64,000 nt of DNA from Anarhynchus alexandrinus (Eukaryota; Chordata; Aves; Charadriiformes; Charadriidae), in assembly GCA_008711295.1 (NCBI GenBank), contig VUYV01000073.1, positions 744,001 through 808,000 on the forward strand. Reading direction: 5' to 3'. Numbering within the stretch: position 1 is the first letter of the stretch; the number at the start of each line of letters is the position of its first letter. The notes beneath the pieces were generated by a model, which searched no databases, had not been told where the DNA came from, and worked only from the letters and a program-made list of their open reading frames with translations. Position numbers and translations under genes: made by a program. Positions 49,801 to 62,659 of the stretch are shown one piece after another.

Positions 49801-52800
49801 CTTTTACAAAAGTTCCAGACTTCCTCACTGGGGAATCCACAGATATAGAGGTATTTTCATATCGCTTTTTTTATTTGGACCAGCTCAGACTAAGCATAGA
49901 CCACACACTGAAAGACTGGTCACTCTCTATTACAACAGTCATCTGGAATCCCGTCAGATTAAATGTGCCCAGACCACAGCTGGTTTATGCCTGGAATAGG
50001 TTACTGCAGAAAAAAAAAGAAAGCATAAAAATGTAATGTGGTCAAAACCTTAAAAATACATAAGAAAGATAGTCTGCCCTTTTAGCACTTACTTGGGGTC
50101 TGCAGAAGTGCAACAAATAAAAAATTAGAGCCACTAGCCCTTGCTGACTTACTGTGTCAGGTCTCAAATCCAGATTATGAGGTATCCATCCATCTTCTTG
50201 GTAAAGTGGATCTGTTACTACCATCTATAAAAGAACAGAGGCAGGACAGTTTTCCCTACCAAAAGAAAATCAAAGGGCTGGAAAATCCAGAAAATAGCCT
50301 GATGGTCTTCCCTTGTGTCCTGTTCTTATTCTGCATGCTGTCCTTTACCAACATGGTGAACCACTGCCAGCTCACTTGCCTGGCTGTGAGGTCAATGTCC
50401 CACAGACAGGGCTACCTAGACAGAGCCCTCAGGCTCACAGTGGTGAGACCAGCCTGGATAACCCCTCTCTGATGTGCTGAGGAGGAGTGGCAGGCAACTG
50501 TGACTATGCATTCATGGTCTCACACAAGGTGGTGCAGAGCTAAGACCTGGCAGTTCTTGCTGCCAGGTGTCCACAGGATTGCCTGGGTTGCTACTCCTCA
50601 GGATCTTCCTGAGCACATTAACGGTCCAGGTGCAGCCCACTGCTTAAGTATTTGACTTTCAGGAGATCTCCTCCAAATGAAACTCCTTCCTGGCCTTCTC
50701 AACAACAACCACAATGTCATTTACTCTGTCCAGTCTATCTGAGCTTTGCAAGACAGTCAGAAGCCATCTTGATCCTGACAAGTAGGTCACCAAGCCAAAG
50801 CATAAGCTTGACTCCAGTTGTTGGAGGTCTCTGCTGGGGTATTGGTGCGGCTGTGTCAGAAGGGCCACAACCCTACAGGTGTGCCAGCTGGGCCACTCAC
50901 CCCTCCCAGGTCTATCTGCAGGGTCAGGCTTAGGTGCTGTGTGGAGCACCTCACATCTGTAGCAGAATTACCTCCCCACATCCTTACTTCATTCCTGGGG
51001 CTGTTCCCATCCCTAGCCTGGTAGTAGGCTTTCCTCAGTTCTTCCCTTTTTCTGTGGCACTGGTTGCAGCATGAATTTACCCGTAACCTCAGTTGCCGTC
51101 AGCAGCAATCTCCATGCAGTGGTGGCTGTTGCAGGTAGCTTTTCCAAAGCAGGAATCCTATACTTTCTCTTTCAGAACAGAAAAGAGGATACAGGACTCC
51201 AGCCGGGCCATATACCAGGATACATCTTCTGTCTGTCCCTTGGTGGTTCTGTGGTGGCAAACTGCAAGAAGCTGCATGAGGATCTGATCAATCTTGTCAC
51301 ACAGTTTTCTCATGGCGTCATGGCTGTGCGCAGGAGGACTCAGAGCAAACTCCAGAGAGGGTATTGTGGAGCACTATCCGTCTTCCCAAGAGTGCATTCT
51401 GTGGAGGGCAACGTAAGGCCAAGTTTCTTGTAGGTTTCAGCCCTAGATGCTAGCTGAAGTGCATGCTGCTTTGACAGCTGGGCACCTGGGCAATGGAGAA
51501 AACTGGCCTTGAATGTTCCAGCAGGGGCACCGTTTATTAGATAGTGTTTTACCTAAAGACCATGTTGAAGATACCTCAGGAAACAAGCAGCAGAGCAGGG
51601 TGTTGGGATTCAGGTCTCCAAATGCAGCTATCGACCTCCTCATCCGTCCGTCTTCACCACTGCTGTATCCCCTTATGCAGATGCCTATGCACAAAACAAC
51701 CCCTATTTAAAAAAGAGCAAAGCAACATTTTTCTTATCACCTAGCGGGCTTTGTAACATACCATATTATTTTCCTTCCAAGCGTAACAAAACTCTGTGGC
51801 AGGATTTATCGGCACACCAATAACACTCTCTATTCAGTGCAGGTGAGAGAACAAAGCGGGGCCTCCCTGCCTGCCCTCGAGGACCTTACGCGGTGCCTAC
51901 ACAAACATTAGCAATATGTGTAGCCGTTGCACTGTGCGCTTACAGGGTGGAAGTGTCAATCTGATCTCCTGAAAGGGTATTTTTCGTGATGCCTCATGAC
52001 ATAATATTCTCGTAGCATCTTTAATTTAAAACAAAAGCTCCTGCTGAGGATTGCTCTTACAGTCTTACCGACCTGAAGAAATCAAGCGGGGAGACGGCAT
52101 GCAGACAGCAATACCTTAGAGGATGCCGCTCACGGCTCTTTCATTGCTTGTTTGACGGTAATGCAAAAAAGGGCACAATCAAGATCAGCATCGGTTGTGC
52201 TGTGTGTCGCCCAAATACACCGGGAGATACAGTTGCAGGCCTGAAAATCTGTAGGCATATTTAACTAGCTGCTTTTGATCTGTGTAGCACCTTGAGGTAA
52301 CAGCGACTCTGACTTGACAGGTAGAGCAGAAAGCTGAAGAAGCCAGAGGCCAGGTCTGCACAGTGTCATCCGCACACATGTGCGCTACTGACACTATTAA
52401 AACAGGGTGTTGTCAAAGAAAAACTTGATCTGATTCACCAAATCGTAACTCTGTCTGTGCACTGCACCCATTCTGGGTGTACTTTTAGCTGAATTTTGGC
52501 TGTTTTCCTGAGCTGATACTTGAAATCCTCAGTCCACTCTTTGCACATACATACATATAAGGAGTCAGGCACATGGTCACCACAACCATTTGTGCTGTGG
52601 AGGCATCTGAGCCACCAGCCAGCTACTGAAGAATATTCAGGAAAGCTGTACATCTTGAAGCCCATTTCCCTCCTGAGCCCGAGTGCTTTGCACCTCTCAT
52701 GCAGGAATGGACTTGGGCTACAGTGCAGCTATGCAGAGGCTTCAGTAGCAATATGGGGACAAGGTAACCTGACCCCATCTCCCACCCTCACACCACAGCA

Positions 52801-53085
52801 AGCCCTCTCCTCATCTGTATCAACCCAACAGTTCGTAGACGCTGTCTGCTTCTAGACCTAGGACCCCCCAAAATATGTATTTGCTCCTTTCATTCAAACA
52901 GAAGAGGTGCCTGATCTACTTTACAGCGTGGGCCCACAAGCAGCTCTGTCAGCACAGCTGAGGGGAAGGAGCCCTGCCGGGGGAAAAGAAGGGCTGAAGG
53001 GGAGGTGGAGGCTCCTGAAGTTGGCTTTGACACCAGCACTGGGATGTCTGAAAAGCTCAGCCTCAAGAGCAACAGGTATGGGCAC
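43871..53085. other. Intergenic sequence, no gene recognised
   Basis: There is no exon chain, RNA gene or young repeat in these 9.2 kb. The stretch at 50200-51450 is less AT-rich and has long overlapping open frames on both strands (for example 51071-51433 on + and 50659-50949 on -). It may be an eroded retroelement, but I find no diagnostic reverse-transcriptase, Gag or CR1 ORF1 motif. Confidence 0.6.
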
Positions 53086-53179
53086 CGCTACCTGCTCTAA
53101 TTCTCCTTCTCTCCACCCTGGTGCTATTGCAGGCCAGCAAGAGTACCAGGGTGGAGAGAAGGAGAATTAGAGCATACCG
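53086..53179. repeat. Near-perfect long hairpin (inverted repeat) of unknown origin
   Basis: Bases 53093-53122 are the exact reverse complement of 53145-53174: 30 pairs without a mismatch, from TGCTCTAATTCTCC on the left arm to GGAGAATTAGAGCA on the right. Inward the stem continues with a G-T pair, two more pairs, one mismatch and four pairs (TTGC/GCAA), and closes on AGGCCA at 53131-53136. Outward, after a two-base bulge, A90-T175, T89-A176, G87-C178 and C86-G179 also pair. No target-site duplication or known MITE terminus is visible. It could be a fold-back duplication, a source of hairpin RNA, or an assembly artefact. Confidence 0.9.
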
Positions 53180-56100
53180 AGAGAGAAAAGAGACCATTAG
53201 CTGCACAGGAATGCTGTTTTAAGGTAGTAACTGCCATTGCTTTTCCTCTCTTTATTCTATTTCTCTGAAATGAATAATTTAGAAAATTAATAGATTAAAA
53301 ATTAATACATGCCATTGCAGAATGTGCATGAAGACACATTGCTAGAGATTATCCTTTCCCCATTCATACCGCGGGCCCAAAGCTGACCCTACCCCACTAG
53401 ACTCAAATGTTTTTATTTTTCCTTTGTGCATTTTGGATCCAATAGCTCAAGGGGAACTGAACAAAGCTGGGAAATGAAATTACCAGCATGCAAACAAGAC
53501 AGATCATGACTGTGACATTTTTACAATAAAAAATGAAAAATAAAAGCACAGAGAAAAGAAGGACTGACTGAAAGGGTATGTGATGAATTCCCCCTTGAGA
53601 ACCTGTTTCTGTGTCTTTTGGGATTAATTTAGTCAAGGAGGGGACTGTGGATATATTATAGATGCCTGCTGTTTCAACTGCAAGGTACTCTAAGCAACAC
53701 AAAACCTTAAAAATACACAAAGCACAGGCATAAGCCCAAGAGAGATGGCCAGGAAGTAGTATGTCCAATGTTCAACATCCAGTATCTGGTAGAAAAGTTT
53801 CTATTCAGTTTACAGCAGTTAAAAAAAAAAGTACTTTTATTAGAAAAAGGGAAAATAAAATATTTCATGGTAAACCACAAGTTAATGACCATTTGCAAGG
53901 AAGAGCTGTGCACTCGCCAGGGAGGCAAGTTTTGTGATCCAGCCTTCGGGTTTGAGACAAGTTCAAATTTTAGTAGAATCAATGCAACACTTTTAATTTT
54001 TCCAAGGCAAACCAAATGAATACCCATCAGTGCTTTATCTATTTTTACACTCTTAGGATTCACGTCATGGTATTTTCTGAGCCGCTACTGTGTGTGAACT
54101 TTTATAGGAACTTTCATTATTATCTGCCTGATATGGATGTGAAAAGTTTTGGTCAGGGTGAGGCTAAAGTCTGATGCAATGCACTCAAAATTTTCCGTGG
54201 TACAGGCTGGCTTTTCTCTAGGTTGGTCAGCTCTTTGTTTCAAATCTGTGTCAATTGCTTGTGATTTCTTCACCTTGGGTTCAGTCTCTGCTTTTCTCCT
54301 CACCCATTTCTCCTCTATTCTCGTTCCTTACCCCCTCCTTCCACTCGTCTTTCATTTCCACTTGGATTGTGCCTTCCCAACTGGAGATACAACCCTCAAA
54401 AGAACCCCCCCAAAACCCCAAAACAAAACACAAATCACACAAGCAGCATGCAATTAGTCTTGTATTTGCTGCCATCACATTATTTGCTGTGCTTGAACAT
54501 TACGTCCTATTTCTGCCCGGGTCCAGAGCTAAACAAAGACATTCTGGCAGCTGGGACCACCCTACTCCCTTTTTTTAAAACATTGCTTTGCATCCCCTCT
54601 CCTCCCCTGCCACAAGCACCAAGCATCCGGGCTGGAGAGACACAGGGCAATGGGGCCCTCCGTGGGCTGGGAAGCAGGTCCTCTCCTCCCCAGGGCCCTC
54701 AGGCATCGCCACTGCCCCAATGAGTTTCTTCCCCCTGACAGAGAAATGCAACAGCAGCAGCTAAATCAGGGAAGGAGAAGGCTCTGTAAAGATGGGGAAG
54801 GTCACTGTCCCACAGCAGGGGACAGCCTCTGCCTGCATTTCTCTGTCACAGGTCTTCCCTGGTACCTTCTGAGGGCCTTGGACCTCTCCAGCGTGGAGAG
54901 GCTGGGGCTCTGCAGCTGTGCTGCACCAGGAGAGAAACTGGGGCTTTTCCCCTCCTCAGTTCTTTCTGAAAAAACAGGATGCTGGGAACATGCACTTGCA
55001 TCCAGGGCTCATCCCAGGACATTTGATCCCCTCATCCTCAACCCCAGGGAGTCTATGGTCCCACAGGACACCTCGCAGGCACTACCACCCAGACAACATC
55101 AGGAGCCAGAAGGGCCGCAGCATATTCACCTCCTCCTAGCATGCCTCTTCTTAGTGGCATCAAGAGCAAGGTCTCCAGCCTACCCCTTGCTACGGCCTAG
55201 CTTTGTCTGTCTGTCTGTTTGTCCAGCAGGAACCAGCTGCTAGTTTTGCGGTGTCTGGCACACCCAGGTTCTGGTTCTGCTGGCCCCTTAATGGCTGCTC
55301 TAACAAATCATTTTATTAATAATTATTACGGTTGACTTACATTGTCCCCCTCCACAGTGTACAAGTTGGCCTTGCAGAGCAGTCGCTTGCACGCCTCGTC
55401 CCCTGACACAGCTGCATTTTCCATGGTGTGCCTGATGTGCGTGTAATTCATGGCTCAGCTGGGATTTCTGTGGCATAAATAGCATTACACCACTATAAAA
55501 TGACAATAGATGCCAGAGCTGTTATCCATCGAAGTGGAGCCCGAGAGTGCAACTTCTACCAGACTAGCAACAATTAGGTTTGCAAGTGTAACCAGATCCT
55601 ATTGTTCATTCCAGCTCTGTTTGGGCATCTGTAACAACTGGTTATGTTGTAAGACCACGATGGCTTCCAAGTAAGAAATCACAGCGTTCTCATTATGTGC
55701 TGAGTGTTCATCACATCAGATCCATTTCTCAGCATTTAATGTTAATTACTAGCTTGGTTTTATATTAGCTGAGAGCTAAATGATGTAGTACTGCAGAAAA
55801 CTATTAAGATCTGCGTCACATAGGCAAACATAACCATCCACTTCCAGAATGTGAAATGGATAATGAGTGGGTATAAAGGAGTTCTCAGAAACCCCAGCTG
55901 AACGCATTCAAGAGCAGCGCTTCCTCTTTAATGGGCTCTCTGCCAGAATGACACATCACTCTGCCTCACTGAAGTCATTTATAAACTGTCCTTCACAACA
56001 CTCTTTTTCTCTCCTGCGTGTGCTGCTTCTCCTCTTGGGGATAGTCGCAGAGGGAGGATGCACCTGATGGTAAAACGCTGCACTGTTCGGAATAGTAAAA

Positions 56101-59100
56101 CTCTTGGAGAAAGCCAGGACCTACCTCTCCTCAGGACTAAGCCTAGAGGAAAAGGGAGGGCAGGGAGATGTGAAAAGCAGAGCTGCACAGAAGGAGTTGG
56201 CCACCAACCAAATTCCCAATTCTTTGAGGCTGACTTGGGTTTTCCACTCGAAAGCGCTGCCTTGGTTTCAGACTGTAATGCAATATCTGAAAGCATCCTG
56301 TGTAGTTCCCCGCGTTCCTGGAGAAAGCCAGGCCGGAGCTGGAGGTTGAAGTAAAGGTCTGCGAGGTTTACACAGCACTCCCCCGGAGGGACGGTGCTGA
56401 GGTGTATCAAAGAGAGTGTTTAAAGGGAGGGAAAGGAGCTTCTTAAAATCTCTGTGTACCTTCCCCTCCCTTCCTCTCCTTCTGCCCAAGCACGCTCCCA
56501 TACAATGAGTCACTGGTGGTTGTCACAGACTCGGGATCCCCACCGTACTATTCAGCGCACAAGAACACAGTCCTTGCTTACAACGCAAACATGAAAAAAT
56601 AGACCCAGAGACAGAGACACAAGAGAGCACAGGACAATTTTAGCCATCCTGCGGGTCCAACAAACCACTGACAAGATTTTGGCCTGCAGTGTTCAAAGGA
56701 GAGTCTTTCTGAAAACAGAGGCTGGAAGAAAGGGAGAGAGTGTTGCACATTTTTAATGAGGAGTTCCTCCCAAGCCCGAGGAGAAAATAGCAGAGGTGCT
56801 TGCTTGTGGTTGACGAAGGTGGAAGTCAGCCTCCTGACAGTGAATGAAGTTTTATGGGCAGGGTGGGGATAGGCTCTAACAGAGCTTGCAAGCGAAGAGA
56901 AATTATTTCTGCCTGATATCACGAAGAGACGGGAGCCAGCACAGGGATGTGATCACCACAGAGAGAAAGGAGCCAGCAAAGAAAAAAAGTGATGATGGAG
57001 TAGTCCAAGCGATGGGCTAAGGAAATGACCACTGCGGCAAAGCTCCTGCCGCAATAAAAATGTTAAGATGCTGGATGCTAAGAAGCTACGCAGAGAGCCA
57101 GGAAAGGTTATTTGTAGATGGAGTATGAACAAGAAATCTGCAAGGCATAAACTTGGCAGGTTTATTTAAAGAGAAAATACTAATTACTTAGGTCATCAGA
57201 AAAAAAAACACAAAGTGCTTCCACTAATATCTGAAAATCCTTATGCTAGAAGGACTGTTATGCCGTTCCTCAGGAAAGAGGAGTCAGCTTTTCTTTTGGG
57301 TAACTTGGCCCGCAACTACCTGATTCACCAAAGCAATTGCTTTGTCCACTGTCAGCTATTTATGCAACTACTTATACATGGACCTACATATGTTCTGTAC
57401 TTACAGTCTAGATGTGAAACTACAGACTCGCATCGAAAGCACAGACAGGACTGTAGCACGCCAAAATATTCCTAAGCAGACAATTTCTAGGTAAAATCCT
57501 TTAGCAGAATTTTAAACAATTTCCCTGCCTTTAACCAGTTCCTTGCTATGAGATACAGCACCGAATATTGAATTTACGCTACAGCAGATCTGGCAGCAGA
57601 GTTTACAGTGCTGGGAGTTACAAGGGAAGCAGAGCTGCTCAGTAGCCGGCTTTATAGAGAAACCGTGCGTTTATCCTTTCTTGCTCCAGTTTCTCGGGCT
57701 TTAGGGGGCCTTCCCTTTCGTCCCTTTGAACATCCAGTGCTTCTGCTTAGATGCAGTAGAGCCCCCGTTACTTCAAAACCATTGTTGGGAATTTCTACAA
57801 TTGCAGCCTTCTCCTACAGTTGGAGGAAAGGACGGCTTCTGACAATGAACTTCACATACGTGGGGACAAAAAATGCATTGTGTGGCTTGCCACTTGCCTT
57901 TGTTTCCCTGTTTTGCAGAATTTGCTTCTCTCATCAACCTGCCGAGGGCTGCCAGGGACTAATATTGCCCGCGTGGTGTTGAATTCGTCAGTCAAATGCT
58001 GAGCTGAGGACAGAGAATGTTTTCCTTTACAATTAAAATGAGCTGCTAACTGGGGAAAGCTAAGGCTGTCAGCCCCAAGGAAATTTAACTTGTCCAGTAA
58101 TCTCCCCCCTGTTTCAAGACGTTGTGATCTCTGCAAAAAGACACTACCAATTTTGTCGCTACGGCCCTTTCAGTAATTCATCTAAATCCTATTGAACTAC
58201 TTGAGTTACTTCATTTTCATCTTTAACAGCAGACTTAGGCCTGAACACTCTGGTAAACTGAAAACAAATGTAGGTTAAATACCCAGCAGGGATTTCTCCA
58301 CTACCCTAAAAGCTACTTAACGCTTGCTCTCCTCCTAGAAGCACCAACAGACTCCTCCTTGTTAGGAAAAAAAAATCGCTAGGACCACAGATGAACTTGC
58401 GAGGATTACTATGGGGTAAAACAAAAATACAACAGCAGTGGAGGATAAAGAGGAAAGCATATAGAGAAAGAAAACTTAAGTCACAGATTCATAAAAACAT
58501 CTCCTGTTCAGGCACGCTATTTTTTTTGCAAACTGTGCTGACACTAAGAGCTCTCACATAAGCATCCAGTTGCAGCAACCCACAGGACCAACCAAATTTG
58601 CTAATAGCAAAAGTAAAATTGCCTGGAACTACTGTCATGCTTTGAGGTGGAGGTGGTAGCCACGGCAGAGGTTTGGTGTCACTCTCAGGTACCGCCGAGT
58701 CTAAAGGAAGCAGGTCTTTTTGCAGCCCTCCATCCCCACTAAAAAGTGCCACCTCCTTTGTGCAGCACAACTGTTTCGCAAGCATTGCTTTGCCCATCTC
58801 ACGACCATGTTTTGTCTTTAAAAGATTGGCAAATTACAGGGCAGAAGGAAATTTTACTCAAGTACTGAAGTGCCAGGGCTGAAAGGAAGAAAATAATTTT
58901 CTTCTTTTTTTTAAATAAATTATATACATCTTGTGAATGTGTGTTGAATATAGATTTGGGCCACCATTTGGAGCAGACAGACATACACCATACACTATAG
59001 GGTATCCTGTCAAGCATGTTCTCACAGGACATGGCAGCACAGGTGAACCCATTGCAGCTTTCTCCTCCTGATTTAACACTGGAAAATTCATGTTGTTGGA

Positions 59101-61242
59101 GACTTCTTCCATGCATCTCCAGGGTCAGATGAAGTAATGTTGCCAAAAGACTGGGAGGAATCAGCTGGGTGTGTGGGAGCTGGGGGTGGGGGCTGTTCCA
59201 GTGGTGCATCACTAAAATAGGAGTTTTAGAAAGAGAAGTGAAAGGGCCAACTCGGGGCACGCAGGTCCTTGTGGCATGGGGGGTCTCTTTCAGGCCACCA
59301 CAGTACCTCCATGTACCCCCTGGCAGGGGCTGTCAGGGCTGCAGGGAGCTCTCTGGCCAGGGCAGAGCAGAAGAACTGCCTGGCTGTTGAAACAGTCCAT
59401 AATTCCTCATTTCTCACATAGGTTGACGCTTCTTAAGAAGAAAAATTATTACAGTGAGAGGAGTCAAGTAAACTTAAGGAAACCTAATTTTCTCATGGGT
59501 TACCTCGGTTTAGATGTACCTGACCCCCTTGCAACATCCACACAGAAATCAAAATGTAATGTAGTTAGTGAATTGCAATCTGCTCTTCACAAAACCACTG
59601 GAAAGTGCAGATGCCTGATTGCGCTGTGTGCTCAGCGTGATGTGGGGCTATCATGGAAAGACATTACCCATCCTTTATGTGCAAGGGACCATTATTTTCA
59701 TTATCGCTGTATCACATGCTAGTGTTGTTACCGTTAAATGTCTATTAGCGACAACGTCTGTTATTAACTTCTGGGTTTAGAAGTTTATAGCTTGGCAACT
59801 ATGGCAGTATTTGCAAAGGTGTTAAGGTTGACTTATAAAAATCTCAGCCTGGAAGCATACTGATTTCCTAAATTCTGTGTTTTAGCATTGCCATCATTGT
59901 ACTTTGAAAAATATCATAAAGTGGCTTAATTTAAGCAAAGATGGTTTTTACCTTTTAGGATTTCTGTTCCATCCTTTCATCACCGTCGATGGCTTCAAGG
60001 TTTCAAGATACCTGGATGAGATGGGAAGGGAAGGTATTCACAAATGTCAGTTTTGCCTCCTCCCTGGGCTGACTTCAGAGGCTAGTTTCCCTAGAGCCTG
60101 TCTGGAGTCAGTGGAGAAAGAAAGGCAACTCCAGAAGGCAATTCGGGGGACCTTAACAGACTTCAGATCTGGAGTGTCTTCTGGAGCCCTTGCACTCCAG
60201 CACAGCTGGAGCCAAGAGACACTGGATTTCTAACTGAGGTACCTTTAATGATATCACCCTCCCTCTTGTTATGGTAAAGCCTGGGAGAGAAGCAGAGGGA
60301 GAAAATGTGCTCTTCTCCCTGGTCTGAGGGAAAGAGTAGCTCTGCCCACTGGGCTGGATGATTTATTTCCACGGGCTGTACTCCTCACGGTGCCTCCTGT
60401 GGCAATATAACCAGACACAAACTTGAACCTAGAGGAAACAGGCTCCTGAGGAACAGCATCTTTCTTGTGAAAAAGGGTCGGTTTCTCCCGCATAAGTGAG
60501 GTCCTCAGATTTCCTGGCATGGGACACATAGCGCAAAAGCGGCTCTGCTCTCCGCTGCGCGGTGCTCCTGAAGAGCTGGTGGGAGGCCAAGCAGCGGCTC
60601 AGCCAACAGCCTCAAATCTTTCAGGGTTGTCCTGGACGCTGTGGGTCAGCTCAGTTTGCTGGGTTGCAAGTGAAAAGGAGCATAACCCGAGCATACATCT
60701 CCCCAGCTGCTGGGACAGTGAAGCAGCCCCTCATAGCTGAAATTAATATATGGGCAGAGTTTGTGCTGGAAAATGAAAGAGAAAGGGAGAGAAAGGAAAA
60801 GCCACTCCAGCAGAGAGAAAGTTGATAATGGAGTTCATAATGAGGAGAAAGGATGTCAAACCTTTCAAGGCTCTTTGACTGTAAGTCACCAACCCGGAAC
60901 ACCTTAAAGAAGAGTGAGTGGGGGTGTTCAGCAGAGACAGATGCCCCCAGTTACTAATTATCCATGCTTAAAAGAAAACTGCTTAAAATTTGCTGCCTTA
61001 CAGATTTCACTGGTAGGGTTACTTGTCAAAGGAAGTACATATGCATAGTACTAATGTTAGCAATGAGTGGGATTTACAAATGACATTTATCTCCAACATT
61101 CAAAGAATAATAGCTGAGGGAGTGAAGGGCTAAGGAGTGCTTGTTTGGCTATTTCATTACTCTGGTATTGCCAAAAACTGGTGTACTTTATCTATGGCTT
61201 TTGCATTCTGAACTGTGACAAATTAGTCAGAAGACAAAAATT

Positions 61243-61295
61243 TAGAGAGAGAGAGAAAGCGTGCTATATATAAATACGTGTGTGTGTGTATATAT
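61243..61295. repeat. GA and TG/TA microsatellites
   Basis: A run of AGAGAGAGAGAG is followed about 20 bases later by ACGTGTGTGTGTGTATATAT. Both are short and probably polymorphic. Confidence 0.85.
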
Positions 61296-62102
61296 TCTAG
61301 CAAAAACTGAAAGCATTTTCCCCAATTCCCCCTGAATCATTACAGTAATCTCTTTTAGTCTGGCTAAAAATATGAACATGGTATCATCAAATATGACCAA
61401 AAGGTAGCAGTATCAAAGATGCTGTGTTCTCACAAGCAGCCATAAAAAAAAACCCAACAGGATTATAACAGCATTTGGACTGGAAGAAGTGCTGGACGGT
61501 GAGCTGAGGTATTAGCAGACTGCTAAGAATATTCCTGGGCATGTCTGGCCCCCTGAGGAGCTTCTTTTGGGGTTCACACTTTATTAGAGAGCAGAAACTC
61601 CAACCCCTGGTCACGGTGCCACAGAGAAGCAACCTCCCTCAGTTCTGCTCCTCTGACCTACTTAGTTGGGTTTGGGTTGCTATTTTCATGCGAAGTATTT
61701 GAAATCAGCCTCATCATTACAGCAAAGAGCATTATCTCTCACTGTTTTCCATCTAGCCCCAAGAATAACTCTGATGTCAGCGGGGAGCTCTCTCTCTGGC
61801 AGCCGTCTCCTCACTGCCAGCTTGTCAGATAAAAGGTCAGCTGGCTCTGCCGGCTCCTTAGACAGACCTAGCGTATATGTGGTCCTCTGCTCACACCCAA
61901 CCGCCCCGAGCAAAGCAGCCCCGGGGGAAACCAGCTCCGGCTCCCTGCTTCCAAGATCCCGTTCAGTTGCGAACCTGCCCTCAATTATACCATCCAGCTG
62001 CATCCTTCAAAAAGACATATTGCAGCTGAGGTGGTGTCAGTGCCTCACGGTCCAGCCGTTCCTCCTCCACAGCAAATGTCCCAAGCTGGGGCTATGGGAA
62101 GG

Positions 62103-62118
62103 GGGGGATGCATCCCCC
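62103..62118. repeat. 16-bp perfect palindrome GGGGGATGCATCCCCC
   Basis: Five G, ATGCAT, five C make a self-complementary 16-mer inside a GC-rich stretch. The centre is an ATGCAT palindrome. Whether it binds a protein cannot be told from sequence. Confidence 0.8.
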
Positions 62119-62659
62119 ATCCTCATGTCGGGGTTTTCCCAGCAAGCAGCTTGCGGGTGGCTTCCACGTCCGTCCTGCTGCAGGACTGACGGGCCGGGAG
62201 GGGAATAAGGCAAAAAGCTGGGACCCAAAGTGCTGACTGGTGGCCTTTGGGCATGTAGAGGGAGCACAGGCTCGTGTTGCCCTCACCAGTAAAAGCTGGG
62301 ACACTTTGTCAGTCCCGAGCAATTTGTCCTCCAGCTGCAATACAGCCTCGAGCTCCTCACATTAAATCGCTACTCTAGCAAGAATATAAGAAATCACAGG
62401 GTGATCAAGCGTAGCCCCCCCCAGGAATTCAGCCCTGAACACACAGTCCCTAGCAAACCTCATTCATATCCTTAACCACAATGGCCGTTTTGCCTGAGGA
62501 AAGACAGAGTTAGGACTTCAGAGTTTGGCCCAAATCCTAGACTATATAAATAGATTTCTATGAATCAAAGCTCCATTATGTAAGACATAAAAATAAGAGA
62601 ACAAATGAGAGGAAAAATAAGCTGAACTTCAGAGTCTGCAGTGAAGCATCAGCTTAAGA

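Noticed and set aside
50640..50950. CR1 ORF1 on the - strand (a VVVV-containing frame)
   Set aside because: The resemblance to the CR1 ORF1 start of its esterase-like domain is limited to a run of Val. The expected following motif is absent.
54650..55243. A 197-codon open frame as a protein-coding gene
   Set aside because: It shows no domain, no splice or promoter context and no family resemblance, and lies in a GC-rich region where long chance frames are expected. I kept it only as a low-interest observation.
56104..56335. A repeated TGGAGAAAGCCAGG motif about 215 bases apart
   Set aside because: A single 14-base match with different flanks is weak and does not show a duplication or LTR.
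61666..62208. A 180-codon open frame as a gene
   Set aside because: It has no recognisable motif and a low-complexity Ser/Leu/Pro composition, and it is opposed by long frames on the other strand (61686-62003).
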